This document shows positions 34,034 through 47,196 of a DNA stretch of 64,000 nt, piece by piece. The DNA is from Diphasiastrum complanatum (taxonomy: Eukaryota; Streptophyta; Lycopodiopsida; Lycopodiales; Lycopodiaceae), in contig CM055111.1 in assembly GCA_029204225.1 (NCBI GenBank), forward strand, positions 31,024,674-31,088,673, in the 5' to 3' direction. The position numbers and the translations under genes were made by a program. The notes beneath the pieces are model-generated. The model made no database searches, was not told the DNA's origin, and was given only the letters and a program-made list of their open reading frames with translations. Each line of letters begins with the position of its first letter. Positions within the stretch are counted from its first letter, which is position 1.

Positions 34034-34895
34034 TGATAAATTTTACAGTTTTTAGGACAATAATGATTGTACTTTACAATCATAGAGAGTTATTGGTTGC
34101 TTAATCAATGAATCTATCAAGTTCTACACATTAGATCTTGATCTAGATTCACTACACTTGGATTTAAGCAAGAGCAATGGATCAACACATCATTTTTTAG
34201 TGAGAGCGGCTTCACACGTGTGGAGTACTGTCCACTGTACGGCCTGCACCTGATACAACAAGTACAATGATACTAGATAGCAATCATGCATAAAAATCAC
34301 AAGACAAATGACTAGAAATCTCACAAAAGTGTAGAGTGCAAAAGTCTCATCAATTTTCTTAGCAAAATGATGATCCTTTTATTGATCAAGTACATCCATG
34401 AGTCTGGTACAGTCCAGCAGGCCTTCACACGTGTGAAGAGTGCCACATCACTAAGATCTATCCATTTTATCCATCCTTGATCCTTATCCAATAGTTGACC
34501 TTCTAGAATATGACTAAAATCCAAAAAGCTAGTCTCCTAGAATATAGGAATATTCCCTACAAAATAGGATCTAAGAAAAATGGTCAACTCTTATCTTCTA
34601 GTACTCTATACACACGTGTGAACATCCACTTGCCATGTGGGAGCATTTACTCATGCACATGCAAGGAAAAGCTAATTTGTAGGTGACTAGTCAACTTGAC
34701 TAAAAACTAGCCATTTCATGTTCACACTAACTAAAATGATACAAAATCAATTTGGATATATACAAACATGAAAAGTACATCCTTTCACACGTGGGAACAG
34801 GCTCCACACGTGTGAAATCATATCATCAACATATTCTAATGTTTGATCAATATTTACATGAACCAATGTCAAGTGAGAAGTGACAATTTTCAATA
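34034..34895 (-). repeat. 5' LTR of element B
   Basis: 862 bp. Its outer end reads TCAATA, so the terminal CA has become TA. The adjoining leader carries TTTCACACGTGTGAAA at 33858-33873, as in element A. Confidence 0.95.
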
Positions 34896-34900
34896 GTTGA
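34896..34900. repeat. Target-site duplication of element B, right copy
   Basis: GTTGA, identical to 28602-28606. Confidence 0.95.
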
Positions 34901-35842
34901 GGCCTTTACTTAGCATTTGGCTCACACTAAGTAGATTATTGGTAATAGATGGAATAAACAAGGCATCCTCCAAATGAACATTCCTATTTGTAGAGAGAGA
35001 AATAGGAATTGTGCCAATCCCTTTGATTGCACACTCACCATCATTGGCCATGTAGATCACCTCTTGTCATCTCCATATGCCAACAAAGAAGTGCAGTACT
35101 CTTTGTGAAAGGTCATGTGTGAACTTTCTCCACTATCAATCCACCAAGGATCTAGATCACCGTCATTAGCAAGCATACATGAAGACATCACAAAAGCATC
35201 ATCATTTGCATCTTGAACATACAAACCATCCTCATCAAGAGTAAGATTACCTTGCTTGTCTCCTTGATTTCTCTTGTTCTTGTAGCACTCACTTGCAAAG
35301 TGTCCTTTGATGCCACAATAGAAGCACTTGAGCTTTGATCTATCCTTCTTTTTGCCACTTACAGAAGCATTCACTTGATCTTGCCCTTTAGACCACTTAC
35401 TTTTGGTTTATCCCTTGAATTTGCCCTTTTTGAACATATCATCCTCTTGAAGTGTCGATGTAGATCCACCTCTTGCTTGAAGCCTATATTCCTCATTGAT
35501 CAAGATCTCTTGAAGATCCATCAAACTTGGCAAAGTCTTTTGAATAGCAATACTTTGAACAATGTTAGCATGAGCATCCAAATCTACATGTAAATGCTGA
35601 AAATTTGATACCACTTAGGCTAATCCAATGATCCAAAAATCGGCCAAATCCAGTATATGAATTCAAAAATCAAAATTGATCAAGTTTATAAACTTATATA
35701 GGATATTGATCTACAAAAGATCCAATCTACAAAAGCAAAAGACTCAATTTTGGTGTAGAATCCTCTCTAGCATGCTCTAGACTTGATATCTTCACCAAAT
35801 CATTGATAGATCTAATTTCCTCCTTCATAATCTGAAACACAA
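34901..35842 (-). pseudogene. Element C (copia), right part: Gag and protease
   Basis: The minus strand holds a partial Gag (35614-35408), a zinc knuckle CFYCGIKGHFASEC near 35280-35325, a protease with the signature changed to DSGESSH near 35115-35150, and the start of the pre-integrase region leading to the B insertion point. The N-terminal half of Gag is missing, and a stop breaks the frame near 35408. With 28053-28601 it forms one element split by B. Confidence 0.88.
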
Positions 35843-35854
35843 GCTCTGATACCA
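35843..35854 (-). promoter_or_regulatory. Primer-binding site of element C
   Basis: GCTCTGATACCA, directly adjoining TGTGAAAG, the LTR end. Confidence 0.92.
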
Positions 35855-36372
35855 TGTGAAAGTGATCCAATGTACTTGAATGATCTTTGGTTAGAAAGAG
35901 AAATACAATCAGCATCTACACACAAAATGAGATGCAAACACTAATAGAACTTGATCAAACTTGAATGAAATAATAAAGTACTGTTGTTGGATGTACAAAA
36001 CCAGCAAGCTACTGTATTTCACACGTGTGGATGCAAAAATATCAAATATAGATCATTCTACACATAAAATTGCAAGCAATCACCAAGATAGTGCACCAAT
36101 GGATAATAGAACCCAAGAGAAACATGTATAAGCATGAAATATGCTAACCCTACTAATTTTGGGTTTAGATTCAATGTACCCAACAATTCAAATTTGAATC
36201 TACTCAAACTCGCATTCTAACTTTCCCACACTTTTAAAAAGTGTTTATTCAAATGACATTTAGACTAATAGACTTTGAAAAGTCAATCTCTAAGTCTAAA
36301 ACAAGTTTTGGCCTCAATATGCCAAATATGGAAATATAGCAAAATGTGATGACACTAGTTGAGTCTTTCACA
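35855..36372 (-). repeat. 5' LTR of element C
   Basis: About 518 bp, TGTGAAAG...CTTTCACA, so the ends form a short inverted repeat. It contains TTTCACACGTGTGG at 36017-36030. No second LTR is visible, because the left end of element C is lost near 28085. Confidence 0.75.
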
Positions 36373-39300
36373 GAGTACAAACATCACATGGCCAGTGGGG
36401 CTGTATGACTACCATCTTGACCACTTTAGTGTTGGAAGTCTCAATTTAGGCATGGAGGCCTAACCTTTAGTAAGATATATAAAGCAAAACTATGTAACAC
36501 TGCTTTACATGAAAGGATTTGAAATGTGCTAGCTAGCAAATTTGGGCCATGCTCCTCTGATTGCAACTTTTGAATGGTAGTAAGAAATTTTAGCTTTGGG
36601 TAGATATTGTGTTTGAAGTTTGGAATTTGGTGAATGAAATAATATAGAAAAATTTGATCACTAACGCCTTGGAAATAATGCTTTATTGATTATACATACT
36701 TCTAGCGCACACTAAATTTACAAGAGGCCCAATATCTCGTAGCAAAACAAACATAACTATAGTATCTCAAATTTGTACAACTTGCACCAAAGCCAATCAC
36801 TATATTCGCATGAACAACCACGAGTGCTCTCATGGCCTTTACAAGCATCTCGAAAGTGGTCAATTGATAGTGTAGTTGAATGAAAATTATGCATAGGGAA
36901 ATGTATCCACAACATGAATTGGATCTTTTTTACGCTCACTTTGGTTTCATGCGACGTGAAGATTCAAAGTCATAATAGCAAGAGATGGTGATGACATGCA
37001 TGTGCAATCATTAAAAAATCAATGGAAAGAAAGCCCGAGATCATTAATTATAGAGCAAATTCAGGAGAAGTTCCACATAGAAGAAGAATGAAATTTTTTT
37101 GGAATTATCTATAGATTAGGGAAACAAGCTATTTGTTTGCATGTTACAGTTTGACTATTTGGTCAAAATCAGAAGTGAAAGATGAATGAGTTGAGTTTCC
37201 ATCTTCATAATTTGGACAAGTTCGCCCTCCTTTATGCGATGACCAACGCAAGACAACTCTCTATTCAATAATGAAGCTATAGGAGATATTTGGGGAGAAT
37301 TAGAGATAGACTCTTTTAGTTTGGCAGATTTGTCGCATAATGATGCGGCAAATGATAACGAGAAACCACCAAATAAGTGAGACAGTACAATGTATTACAG
37401 CTTATTGTAATATTAATCAGATTGCATACATATGCAATCACACTTTATTACTTGATTAGTTGACATCAAACAAGAAATCGACGCATGTGAATACACAAAT
37501 TGTCATCATGATATTTTTGTGATACATAAATTTCTTTATTCGCTTGTGAGAAGGCCACTAATGTGTTGGGATTCGGAACGATTTGCATCAATTGACAAAA
37601 AATAGGTCATTTCACAAAAACCATGTTTTCTGTGCATACAAATCCTAAAAATGACATGTTTTTTTTTTTATATTTTTTAAATACAAACATGTGAGAAATT
37701 ATAAACCTACAAAAATATGCTTTTTTTGTATATCACAAAGGTCAACAAAAAAAAAATGTTCAAAATCTCCCAAAAACCCACATAATTTTTTACTTTAAAC
37801 TAATTTTTTGATTTGCTATTTATATAATATGTCTCTTTCCATTGCAATTACATATACATATAAATTAATTTTAATCTATTTAGTGAATATGTCTATTTTT
37901 TAATTATATTCAAATGTACATAAACAACAAAATAATGGTACTAAACATTTTATCTATATGATCATGAGTATGACCAACAAGTAGAAAATTGAGTTAGACC
38001 TTTCGAAATATTTTTTTGGCTACAAGCATACTTAAGTATCCTAAAACCATTTGGTTTTTATTATCTCTAGTTGTATTATCTAACTACAGAAATAGGCTAG
38101 GAGGCAAGTGTTTTGGCCAAGCACAATCCTCAATATCAAGCTTTCTATTGAAACATGGCTATCATTTTCAGAACTTGGCAAACCATCAAAGGAGAATATG
38201 GGTATCAATAGACAAAGAGAATTACTTTGATTACTATAATTAAAGATTTCACATTGGATCTAATTTGGTGTTAAATATGAAGTTACATCTCATAATCTAG
38301 ATAGTTTCAAGTTGTACCTTTGTGAATGAAGATTAGGTATCCTATGTTACACGCCCTTCATGTTTTGTTTAAATCAAATAGGACTTCTACTTTGTTTACT
38401 GGTTATTAGAATCCCCCCAACTTATATATCTTGCTTCCATCATGACGTTTGCTTCAGGGTAGGATAAAGATGATCAATACTAGATCTAGAGTACAAAAAG
38501 TTTTCTCAGAAGGAACTATGTTGCTTACATTCACCCCAAGCCATTTCTTGCATCTTAGAAAATTAAAACCACGTTTTTGTTTCCGGGCAACTAGAAGAGA
38601 TGGACACATATCAAGCTTATCAGTTCAAGACATGCTAGTTGCTAATCTGTGAGACCTGAATACACACATCCATGTTCTTTCTTTGATTAGATTTGTTATG
38701 TTCATCTTATTGGTCTGCCGACAATGGTCATCAGAATAACTCTTTCTATTTGGAGTATTTTGAGAAATTGGCAGATTCTTTTTATCAGCATACTACTTGT
38801 AGATTAGATTGTTGAATATTCTTTTGGGGATATACTTTTTCAAGAGAAGAATAAGTTGAAACACTTATGGAGTATTTTGTTATCCTTGAGCCTTCTTCTG
38901 TCTGTTACACTATTTGTTGAGCATGTTCCATAAAATTGATCTCATAGTGTTGAGCCTTCTTTTGTCTATCACACTGTTTGTTGAGCATGTTCCATAAAAT
39001 TGTTCTCATATTGTTGGGAAAAAAGGCCCCCGAGCGGTAGATATTCCAATAACCTTTAGAGAATCAAAACGAGAGTAGGAAGAATGAAAGATAAATCTTA
39101 GTTTGTTTTTAGGTATGTTTGCCTAATAAATCTTATTTTAGTTCAAAATGTATGTTTGTATGCTTGGTTAGGGTTGCCTTTTGAAGTTGGTGAAGCTTCA
39201 GTGGCACACTTACATTTACACTTCTTTACATGATATGCCACTGCTCGGCCTCAATGTAGTGAACAAGGATCTCGATACGCCATATCGATATCTCAGATAA

Positions 39301-39780
39301 ACTTTGGTTTACTTTATGATGGGTTATGTCTTCATGTCGATATATTGTCCTTCGCAGACTTTGGACTCTAGAAGTAATGTAACTGGAAGTAATTTGGAAT
39401 AACGAACATTGTAACATGAATTACGATACGCCGTAATAAAGTCCCTGCTTTTCCATACTCCATTGACTCACCTTAACACATAGTATTGCCTTTGCAAGGC
39501 AAGGTCAAAAGGTCAAAACAAAAATTATGGCAGGGAACCTATGAGAGGCATCCAGAGAGAGTGGTTCCCCATAACCCCCCCACCACCACCCCCCCCCCCA
39601 AAAAAAAAAAAAAAAAACAAATTGACATAATTTTGTTTGACAGGACCAAATGTCAAATCCTATTGTGGCCTTTCGGAGAACTAGTATAAAATATTCTAGA
39701 TAAGAGGGCAGCTGAGCTCCACTAAAACTATAATACATGCACGAAAATCACTAGTCTGTTTGTGTGTGTGTTAAAACTTC
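36373..39780. other. AT-rich region without recognisable genes
   Basis: About 3.4 kb with only short open frames of no recognisable content. It contains long AT-rich runs (37600-37950), a 64-bp tandem duplication at 38886-39013, and C/A homopolymers near 39575-39617. Confidence 0.5.
38886..39013. repeat. 64-bp tandem duplication
   Basis: 38886-38949 and 38950-39013 match except for a few substitutions. The unit begins TTGAGCCTTCTT. Confidence 0.9.
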
Positions 39781-39801
39781 CAGATCGTGCAAGCTTTTAA
39801 A

Positions 39802-40607
39802 ATGGATTCGCATGTGGAGCTCAACGCGAAGCTGTGGAGTGCGCTACCTTTTGAGCTACTGGAGACTACCTTGGCATACTTACCTTTTTCAAGCTTCTTT
39901 CACTTCCGCTGTGTCTGCAAGCGCTGGAAATCCTTGCTATCTTGAGGGTTTCTGAAGCACTGCAAAAGTCTCCCTCTTCGAACAAAGCCTTGCATCCTTT
40001 ATCGGAAAACAGTTTCGCTGGGTTTTTCAGATATGGATCGGCATGCCTGCATGTTATTGCATTACGATTTTACAAGAGGTGCTTTCAGCAATATCGACTT
40101 CCAGTTCCTCAAGGAGCATTTGGATACTTCAAACGGAGACATCCGTCATAAGGTTTATGCTCCGGATCGAGGGCTGCTTTTGATTGCCTCAATTCAGAGC
40201 GATCAGCATGAACGATTCAGTGTGTGTAACCCCGCCTGTGGCACCAGCTACCCACTTTCGCATGCGAAGATTGGTGGTGGACAAACTCACCAAGGAATAC
40301 AAGGTAATTGTATTAACAAAAATAGATACTCATGAGACGAGATGTGTCGGTAGGACTCTTGTGTACCACTCAATCTCGAGATGCTGGAATGAAACTGGAA
40401 ACATACCTCGACACCCTTGGGTCCTCATGGATCAAACATTCGTATGTGGCAACGTTATGTATGTCATGGTTTATGGCAGGTCAAGTTATTTATATGAGAC
40501 GATACTGATGGCGTATCATATTGGAAGTGGTGTCTGGAGTGAAGTTCGCATACAACCACCTATAAGGTTATCAATATGGACAGACATATGTTGGTACAAT
40601 CCGACAA
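39802..40607 (+). pseudogene. F-box/kelch-type protein remnant
   Basis: The frame from the ATG at 39802 opens with a clear F-box (LWSALPFELLETTLAYLP, then FRCVCKRWKSLLS), the part that would join an SCF ubiquitin ligase through SKP1. A TGA at 39943-39945 interrupts it, but the same frame continues to about 40335. A frameshift between about 40200 and 40300 moves the rest into another frame, which reads kelch-like sequence (VVDKLTKEYKVIVLTK, then LVYHSISRCWNETG, GNVMYVMVYGRS, MAYHIGSGVWSEV). It runs directly into a copia zinc-knuckle fragment at about 40608. The composition is richer in G and C at the start, as expected of a former gene. Confidence 0.85.
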
Positions 40608-41343
40608 TACCTTGCACACACTACAAGAAGAAGGGGCATTCAGCATCTGAATGCTGGCATAATTTAAAAGGAAAGCACAAAGGAGAACAGGCATATGTTG
40701 CAGAATTATCGAAGGATGCTGAGAATAACGACAATGACTTCACAGTTGTCGATGAAGAATCAACCATCTATGAACTACATCTCACATAACCTGCAACAAA
40801 AATGTCTTGGTCAACTATAGAGCACTCGGCAATACAAGAATAGTGATATTGGGTGATGGGATCAGAGACGATGTCGAAGGCATCATAACTCTACAACTAC
40901 ATACACTATTGGGGCATTCATAGCTTCAAGGAGCACTTTATGTGCCTACATTAAGAAGAGATCTACTCTCTGTGTCGAGGATAGAAGATCTGGGATTACG
41001 AGTCCTCTTCATTGGGAATGTATGTCGAATGGTCGAGCACAAATCAAACAAGCTACTGACTATAGGATCAAGACAAGGTAATCTCTACCAAGCAAAAATC
41101 ATCATCAGCTACAATAGCATACTGAATGCATCTGAAAATGAAATCATCTATGCATAGACGAATGTATCATTTGAACATGAGAAGTCTCTACAACATGAGT
41201 TAAAATGAAATTGTGAGTGGTCTGAAGATGACAAGTCCAGAGTCTGCTGACTTCTACGAAGCTTGTCGGAAGGGTCGCATCGAAGTCCGTTTGTACATGA
41301 AGGAAGGAGAGCCAAGGACATCCTTGAGCTGGTTCACTCAGAT
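40608..41343 (+). pseudogene. Ty1/copia fragment: knuckle to pre-integrase
   Basis: The plus strand reads a decayed zinc knuckle CTHYKKKGHSASEC (second Cys replaced by Tyr), then protease-region remnants, then LRRDLLSVSRIEDLGLRVLF and QGNLYQAKI (40942-41157), then HRSPFVHEGRRAKDILELVH (about 41275-41340). It matches the minus-strand copia fragment at 47.2-48.2 kb nearly domain for domain. Its first part is in frame with the preceding F-box remnant, and its end is in frame with the following SIN3-like piece. Confidence 0.85.
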
Positions 41344-42228
41344 GACAAATCTATTGTTGGAGCGGCAAACTATCCTTTGGGACAAGTTCTGAAGGACTGC
41401 AAATCAAATAAGGGCTCGGGGGTCAGGCATGAAGATGATAAAGAGCCTGACGCAGATGGTGGTGTCCGCGGCGATCATGATACAGACACTGATGATGAAG
41501 TTGAAGAGAGCTTGCAAAAATCTACTGAAGACAGCGAGAATATTTCAGAGGCTGCTGAAAAAGTTTCAGGCAGTGCCTCAGGTGACAATGATGATGCTTC
41601 ACATGAGGATCATAAAGAGGAGGATGAAGAGGATGAGGAGCACGAAGGAAAGGTGGAAAGTGAAGGTGAAGCCGAAGGGCTGGCTGATGCTGAAGATGAA
41701 GGAGATGGCTTTTCAATGGCATCTCTGGATCGTTCTCTAGTTCTTTGTAAACCTTTGGCCGTCCATGCTACTCCTGTCAAAATATTGACATAGAGATTGA
41801 CGTAGCAATTTGTTGTGCTTCCGCTTTTTCTGACGTCCAAGTCTTGATTTTGATATTTCGATTTTCTGTTCTTATGGCTCCTACAAATCAGGATAACTAA
41901 AATGAATTTGAAAAAATGTTGCAAGCTTACTTCATTTCAAGGGCTTGATTTGGTTGTTACATGAAGTTGAGTCCTGCTTCTTGATTAGAATACTGAACAT
42001 GTGTTATCTTTGTACTGAAATTTAAAGACATTTTGCTTTTTCGATTCCCAACGTGCAGACCATATATGAACGAATTCTTTCTGCAAAAACGAATTCTATG
42101 GCAGCCGAGCAGAAGGTGAAACTGATGTCAATACAAGTTTTGAGGACGAGTATCGGTCAATAATTGGGACACAGTCCTACATTTTGTTTACTCTTGACAA
42201 GTTAATCTTCAAACTTGTGAAACAGGTT
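41344..42228 (+). pseudogene. SIN3-like (SNL) co-repressor remnant
   Basis: From about 41344 the frame enters an acidic stretch (ESLQKSTEDSENISEAAEKV, then KVESEGEAEGLADAEDEGDG, then CKPLAVHA) that I recognise as the C-terminal half of plant SIN3-like proteins, scaffolds of histone-deacetylase complexes. A gap that looks like an intron follows. A second piece begins at about 42051 after an AG ([18 protein letters not shown]). A frame change with loss of some codons occurs near 42110-42137, then [20 protein letters not shown] and KLIFKLVKQ, ending at CAG|GT at about 42228, a fitting splice donor. Keeping splice sites argues for a copied genomic fragment, not a processed mRNA. The gene is broken and partial. 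Confidence 0.8.
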
Positions 42229-42332
42229 CGAGAACTGCTCATATCTGTTGTTTTTCTTATTTTTTTGGAAACTTTTGAAGAAAGTGTCTGCTTAGTAGTT
42301 GACTAAGTTTAACTGCATTTCGTTGTCATCGG

Positions 42333-42440
42333 TGGTATCAGAGCCATAACAGGGTTGGCTTAGCTGGTTAGCTTGGCATCCAAAGTTTCTTTGGTCCCAG
42401 GTTCGAGCCTCCTCTTGGAAACCAAGAAGCATAATCTGAC
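42333..42440 (+). repeat. tRNA-derived SINE-like sequence
   Basis: TGGTATCAGAGC at 42333-42344 is followed by a good RNA polymerase III A box, TGGCTTAGCTGG (42356-42367), and B box, GGTTCGAGCC (42400-42409), about 33 bp apart. The region does not fold into a proper tRNA: I find no pairing T stem and only a three-base loop where the anticodon loop should be. A tRNA-related SINE head is therefore more likely than a tRNA gene. The 3' end is not defined. Confidence 0.55.
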
Positions 42441-45288
<2,848 letters not shown>

Positions 45289-46302
45289 ATGACGTTGTAT
45301 CATCTACATTTGGATATTCCTACTGATTTGGCACCTTTGCAGATAAGAGGAGGCAAAGGAATTCAAATATCTGCTGAGGATCATTCTCATTATAGGGTAG
45401 AAGTAAAGAAGAATTTGTATTTGTGGACAAATGGAACATTATATCCTCAAGATCCAAGCACTTTGACATTTCCCACATTCTCTTCAATAACTCATTTAGT
45501 TACATGGATATGCAATGGGCATACTGGATTACTAGGATATTTTGAGAGATTGAAGAACCATGGAAAACAACTTTATATGAATAAAATTCACTTTTGTAGA
45601 ATGTGAGCTAATATGGATATCCTCTTATTGTCAGAACAGAAATTGTCTTCTCCAAAAGACCTTAGAGGAAAATGAACGACTTAAAAGAAATAATGAATCA
45701 TTACAGAAGATAAAAATTGATATCAAATCAAAACTAGAGCAAATGCAATCAATTTTACAATCTATTCGAATGGAAAACTTACAATTACTGAAGGATGTGG
45801 AATTGGCTAGAAAGAAGGCTGGAAATAAGAAGCAAAAGCGACAAAGTTGCAAGGATATTCAAACACTATCAAAAGGAGGTTATTGAAATAGAAGGATTCA
45901 TGCATTCAAGTAAGCACATTCTGAATTTGTAACTTGATCAATGACATATGGATCTATTTTAGCTATGGTGATATTCTGCTAACTATCTATCTTTTTGCAG
46001 ATCTCCATTAGTAGCTCCTCGAAATATTAAGGACAATGCTTCACTAGGAATGTTGTTGGGCTCAATATTGATAGGCAAATCCATTGAGTGTATCATGATG
46101 AACAATAGGAGTTCAAATGTAAAGTGCAAAATAATGGAGTTTTTTATGGTGGACATTCAATGTTTTTAGATAAGACTATAGTCTAGGATGCTTGTGATTT
46201 TGCAGGTATTAGCAGGGAAGCATATGCAACAATATTTAAATTATATTGATCGAAGAACAGAATGTGCCTACTATAGCAATCACATTAATGACCTTGAGTA
46301 AA
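45289..46302 (+). pseudogene. Unidentified exon-like gene with a coiled coil
   Basis: A 105-codon frame starts at 45289 (MTLYHLHLDIPTDLAPLQ). A one-base frame change near 45580 leads into ECELIWISSYCQNRNCLLQK and a charged coiled-coil stretch (LEENERLKRNNESLQKIK, then MENLQLLKDVELARKK) up to about 45820; a further frame change leads to KHYQKEVIEIEGFMHS. A GTAAGC donor follows at about 45910. An exon-like piece (PLVAPRNIKDNASLGMLLGS) follows an acceptor TTTTTGCAG near 46001, and a last piece (AGKHMQQYLNYIDRRTECAY) follows TTTTGCAG near 46206 and ends at a TAA near 46302. I do not recognise the family. Intron-like signals suggest a host gene or a transposon gene with introns; the frame changes suggest decay. 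Confidence 0.4.
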
Positions 46303-47062
46303 AAAGGGATTGAGAACAATTTACACATGAGCATAGAAGAAGGTTTTAGCATCAAAGGCACGACAAAACAATATGGAACAAAACAAGCAAATTCGTGTTT
46401 TTTTTTTTTACGTTTTTCAACGCAGACAAGGTCTTTATGCAAGGAACAATTTTTAGGTTAGTGTTTGTTTAATTGACCTAACTCTTGAGAATGACTCGCA
46501 AGACCTTAGCAAGCTATCAATTTTCTTGGAAAATTGAACATCAATTGACGAATGTTAATTTCACTGAACTTATGGAATTTTTCGTTGATCAGAGTTGTTG
46601 TTTGCACGTTCATTTTTGTCTGATGCCAACAACTATTAGTTACTCTTCGCCACAGATTTAATTACACTAGAATTTGTACCTTTGGTGACGTTACTAAATT
46701 TCCTTTCCATCGCTCATTTGTGTTATTTTTGTGTACCATATTTTGCACGTGCATTTTTGTCTGATGCCAACTATTTGTGTTATTTTTGTCTCACAACTTA
46801 TTTTCATTATTATCAGGCAGCCATTGATTGAGAGCATATCATTATCCAATCATGGTGTTTCAAGTTTAGACACCTTGTGTCATTCATGACAAGCCCTTAT
46901 TACGACTTTCACATAGATGAATTTCATAGTTGTCCATGTAAGTTCACATACGAAATGGGGAGAGGTCTTTCGCGAAGATGAGGACTCTTCATAATTGTGT
47001 TCGGCAATCTAATCTTTATATCACAAGTGGCTACACGTTAACCATCTACATAGATGAAGGTG
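46303..47062. other. Region without recognisable genes
   Basis: AT-rich, with a 10-T run near 46400 and short frames only. The right part may belong to the LTR that ends at 47196. Confidence 0.35.
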
Positions 47063-47196
47063 CCTTAAAAACGATTAAAGCACAAAAAACTCAAAGGGAA
47101 AAAATGCGAAGGTCTGAAACATGTAATCGGCCTTCGGTTTTCAGGATGCTTATTACTTGAACGATTTGTTTAAGGCTGAGCATAAGAAATCTAACA
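47063..47196 (-). mobile_element. End of the 3' LTR of element I
   Basis: The sequence ends AATCTAACA, followed by CTCCCCCTTAAT, which on the minus strand is a polypurine tract (ATTAAGGGGGAG). It resembles 17690-17806. The left boundary of this LTR is not visible, and no copy of the LTR start seen at 48288 is found to its left, so it is truncated. Confidence 0.6.

Larger units (their letters stand above)
28607..34895 (-). mobile_element. Ty1/copia element B, older relative of A
   Basis: Same family and layout as element A: 862-bp LTRs at 28607-29468 and 34034-34895, primer-binding site at 34022-34033, and Gag-Pol on the minus strand. Flanked by the duplication GTTGA. By eye the two LTRs differ at about 11 positions, against one in A, so B is older. 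The last base pair of the right LTR has changed, giving TCAATA in place of TCAACA. The insertion splits copia element C. Confidence 0.95.

Noticed and set aside
19202-34524. A 67-residue frame (starting MDFSHILEGQLLDKDQG) found four times, at 19202-19405, 24653-24856, 28894-29097 and 34321-34524, each on the minus strand.
   Set aside because: All four lie at the same position in the LTRs of elements A and B, so the recurrence follows from LTR duplication. The frame has no independent sign of being a gene.
39575-39617. C-run followed by an A-run as a possible retroposon poly-A tail.
   Set aside because: No upstream retroposon body or target duplication was found; it is simple sequence.
41429-41740. 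A 103-codon Met/Lys-rich frame overlapping the acidic SIN3-like frame, and an acidic frame that could be taken for a histone chaperone.
   Set aside because: The first is a shifted reading of the GA-rich codons. The acidic frame matches the SIN3-like family in order and leads into its next exon.
42333-42425. A possible functional tRNA gene with A and B boxes.
   Set aside because: There is no seven-base anticodon loop and no T-stem pairing, so a SINE-like relic is preferred.
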